DNA of 6,929 nucleotides from an uncultured Rhodospirillaceae bacterium (GTDB lineage Bacteria; Pseudomonadota; Alphaproteobacteria; RF32; CAG-239): contig ONQU01000063.1 of assembly GCA_900320035.1 (NCBI GenBank), forward strand, positions 1-6,929. Reading direction: 5' to 3'. The stretch's first letter is position 1. Every line of letters begins with the position of its first letter. The position numbers and the translations under genes are program-made. The notes beneath the pieces were generated by a model. It saw only the letters and a program-made list of their open reading frames with translations, had not been told where the DNA came from and did no database searches. This document shows positions 5,135 through 6,929 of the stretch, piece by piece.

Positions 5135-5854
5135 CTAATAAAAATTTTTTTCAGCTGTTGTAATTTTGCCGCCACGCAAATCTTTCAACATACCGTCTTT
5201 AAGCGTCACTTCTCGATCCATTTTATGCGCTAACTCGATGTTATGAGTGGCAATTAAGGCCGATAAACCAGTTTCTTTAACTACCTCCAACAGAGTGAAA
5301 AACACGTTATCCGAAGTGTTGGGGTCAAGATTGCCGGTTGGTTCATCAGCTAAAAGTAACTGCGGCGTATTTGCAAGTGCTCTGGCAATTGCAACGCGTT
5401 GTTGCTCACCACCGGAAAGTTCTGCCGGTCGATGATGCGCGCGATCTCCCAAACCTAAACGTTGCAACAGCCAACGGGCTTTGTCTTCCGCTTGCTTATA
5501 TTTTATGCCGCTGATTAGTTGGGGTATAACGACATTTTCGAGAGCGTCAAAATCCGGTAATAAATTATGAAACTGATAGACGAAGCCTAAATATTCGCGG
5601 CGCAAAAGTGTGCGCACATGGTCGTTTTTGCCGGAGCATAATTCACCATTCATATAAATTTCACCATCGGTCGGCTGTTCCAACAAACCGGCAATTTGGA
5701 GCAGAGTCGATTTTCCCGAACCGCTCGGGCCGATAAGGGCCACCACTTCCTTCGGTTTGATTTTTAAATTAACATTTTTTAAAATTTCTAAAACATTCTC
5801 ACCTTGTTTGAATGTTTTGTTAATTCCCTTAAGTTCTAAAGTCAGTTTACTCAT
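5135..5854 (-). CDS. lolD: LolD, ATP-binding subunit of the lipoprotein-release ABC transporter
   Basis: LolD hydrolyses ATP at the cytoplasmic face of the inner membrane so that its permease can pass outer-membrane lipoproteins to the periplasmic carrier LolA. The 239-residue product has all ABC ATPase motifs: Walker A GPSGSGKST at 42-50, Q-loop Q94, signature LSGGEQQR at 146-153, Walker B LLLADEP at 166-172 with E171, D-loop GNLD at 174-177 and switch H204. The stretch YQFHNLLPDFDALENV at 93-108 is characteristic of the LolD branch rather than MacB or FtsE. ATG 5854 is chosen because GGAGG (5864-5868) lies 9 bases upstream; the in-frame TTG 5878 would swallow it. The start overlaps the lolF stop by 8 bases (5847-5854), which implies translational coupling. 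Confidence 0.95.
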   Translation of the reverse strand: MSKLTLELKGINKTFKQGENVLEILKNVNLKIKPKEVVALIGPSGSGKSTLLQIAGLLEQPTDGEIYMNGELCSGKNDHVRTLLRREYLGFVYQFHNLLPDFDALENVVIPQLISGIKYKQAEDKARWLLQRLGLGDRAHHRPAELSGGEQQRVAIARALANTPQLLLADEPTGNLDPNTSDNVFFTLLEVVKETGLSALIATHNIELAHKMDREVTLKDGMLKDLRGGKITTAEKNFY

Positions 5855-6929
5855 AACGCAAGGCCTCCGCCGGGTCAAATTTAGAAGCGCGATACGCCGG
5901 ATAAAGCGTCGCCAAAAATGCCATTAAAAGTGTCAGTACCACGACGGTAATAACTTCGGTCATATCAACTTTAGCCGGCAGTTGGGAGAGAAAATAAATT
6001 TCGGCTGAAAATAAATCGCGGCCGGAAATACGCTCTAAAAAGCGTCGAATATTCTCGATATTACCGCAGAACAACAAGCCTAGTACCACGCCGATAGCCG
6101 TTCCCACCACGCCGATAAAAGCACCGTCCATGAAGAAAATGCGCATAATCATACCACGCGTTGCTCCCATCGTGCGCAAAACTGCCACATCTCGGCTTTT
6201 GTCTTTAACCAACATAATTAAACCGGTAATAATGTTGAATGCTGCCACTAAAATAATCAGTGTTAAAATCAGGAACATGACGTTGCGTTCAACATCAATA
6301 GCATTAAAAAAGGCCGCATTTGATTGTTTCCAATCATAAACATAAGCATCCATGCCGACACTCTTTTCCAATGCCGCCCGCATTTGCGGTAAATCATTAT
6401 CATTTTTTAAGCGCACATCAATGACGGTTGCCGCATCTTTTAAGCCGAAATACTTTTGCGCCGCCTCCAAAGGCATGAAAATATAGTTAGAATCATACTC
6501 AAACATACCAAAATTAAATGTGCCGATAACGGTATAGGCTTTAATGCGTGGCACCGAACCGAATGCCGTAATTTTACCGTTCGGCGAAATCAGAGTGACC
6601 TCGTCGCCAATATAAATTCCCAGTTTTTTAGCTAGTTTATCACCAACGATGACCACATCGCCTTCATAACCGGCTAAATCAATTTGCTTAACTCCTTGGC
6701 GTAGAACTTTTTGCTTTAAAATATCTGCCGCATCAATGCCGCGCACCATTGCTCCTTCGGCTGAATGTGGCGATGAAATCAATAGCTGTTTTTCAATAAT
6801 CGGCAAAGCCAGTTCAATGCCATCAATGCCTTCAATTTCCGCTACGGCCTGTTTGTAATTAGTGAACGGAAAACCGGCAGTCGCCACAATTGAAATATGG
6901 CCGTTAATTCCTAAAATGCGGTTCAAAAG
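5847..6929 (-). CDS. LolC/LolE/LolF-type lipoprotein-release permease, 5' end beyond window
   Basis: This is the membrane subunit partnering LolD. 360 residues are visible; the frame runs off the right edge, so the first membrane helix and about 50 residues are missing. The visible part begins LLNRILGINGHISI, the conserved segment just after helix 1 in this family, which makes the TTG at 6926 an artefact rather than a start. A periplasmic MacB-like domain spans about 8-212. Helix 2 (217-240) is followed by the cytoplasmic coupling segment VKDKSRDVAVLRTMGATRG (241-259); helix 3 lies at about 265-289 and helix 4 at 324-345. The protein ends with the typical YPAYRASKFDPAEALRYE. The text strongly recalls the single alphaproteobacterial LolF, but no second permease gene can be excluded outside the window. 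It overlaps lolD by 8 bases. Confidence 0.93.
   Translation of the reverse strand, partial: LLNRILGINGHISIVATAGFPFTNYKQAVAEIEGIDGIELALPIIEKQLLISSPHSAEGAMVRGIDAADILKQKVLRQGVKQIDLAGYEGDVVIVGDKLAKKLGIYIGDEVTLISPNGKITAFGSVPRIKAYTVIGTFNFGMFEYDSNYIFMPLEAAQKYFGLKDAATVIDVRLKNDNDLPQMRAALEKSVGMDAYVYDWKQSNAAFFNAIDVERNVMFLILTLIILVAAFNIITGLIMLVKDKSRDVAVLRTMGATRGMIMRIFFMDGAFIGVVGTAIGVVLGLLFCGNIENIRRFLERISGRDLFSAEIYFLSQLPAKVDMTEVITVVVLTLLMAFLATLYPAYRASKFDPAEALRYE
5864..5868 (-). promoter_or_regulatory. Ribosome binding site of lolD inside the end of lolF
   Basis: GGAGG on the minus strand is 9 bases before ATG 5854 and lies within the last codons of the permease gene. It fixes the lolD start and fits translational coupling of the pair. 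Confidence 0.7.

Noticed and set aside
6924..6926. TTG as the start of the Lol permease
   Set aside because: The residues around it (LLNRILGING) are the conserved interior just after the first membrane helix; the frame is still open at the window edge, so the gene begins outside.

Overview
The window looks like a chromosomal stretch of an AT-rich, Gram-negative alphaproteobacterium. Three things point there: a lipoprotein-release permease whose C-terminal half reads like the single alphaproteobacterial LolF, sitting directly upstream of LolD; a septal FtsB-like protein; and an NlpD/DipM-like LysM-LytM lipoprotein. The low GC and compact intergenic spaces suggest a host-associated or otherwise streamlined lineage, such as one of the uncultured gut alphaproteobacteria. 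That placement is inference. There are no mobile elements, RNA genes or CRISPR arrays that I can see, and no gene-less stretch over 300 bases.

Layout. From the left edge to 1190, the minus strand carries the N-terminal 396 codons of a divergent GT5 (glycogen/starch synthase) glycosyltransferase; its 3' part is cut off by the window edge. It is divergent from grpE (1378-1953, +), with a promoter for each side in the gap. An NlpD-like lipoprotein (2052-2930, +) follows grpE. It is tail-to-tail with a NarL/FixJ-type orphan response regulator (2936-3562, -), with only 5 bases between the stop codons. Upstream of the regulator, in the same direction, lies a dCMP deaminase (3661-4122, -). It is divergent from an unrecognised four-helix membrane protein (4251-4685, +). 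A strong hairpin terminator (4691-4728) separates this from a minus-strand group reading from the right edge: lolF (cut at its 5' end), lolD (8-base overlap) and ftsB.

How it fits together. The right half is cell-envelope work: LolFD extracts lipoproteins from the inner membrane for delivery to the outer membrane, FtsB belongs to the FtsQBL division subcomplex, and the NlpD-like protein is itself an outer-membrane lipoprotein candidate that would activate septal amidases. The rest is chaperone (GrpE), nucleotide metabolism (dCMP deaminase), storage polysaccharide (GT5) and regulation. I do not see a new multi-gene system. The points most worth following are the unusual GT5 N-domain, the loss of metal ligands in the LytM domain, the unknown membrane protein, and two dyad sequences in front of the deaminase and the response regulator.
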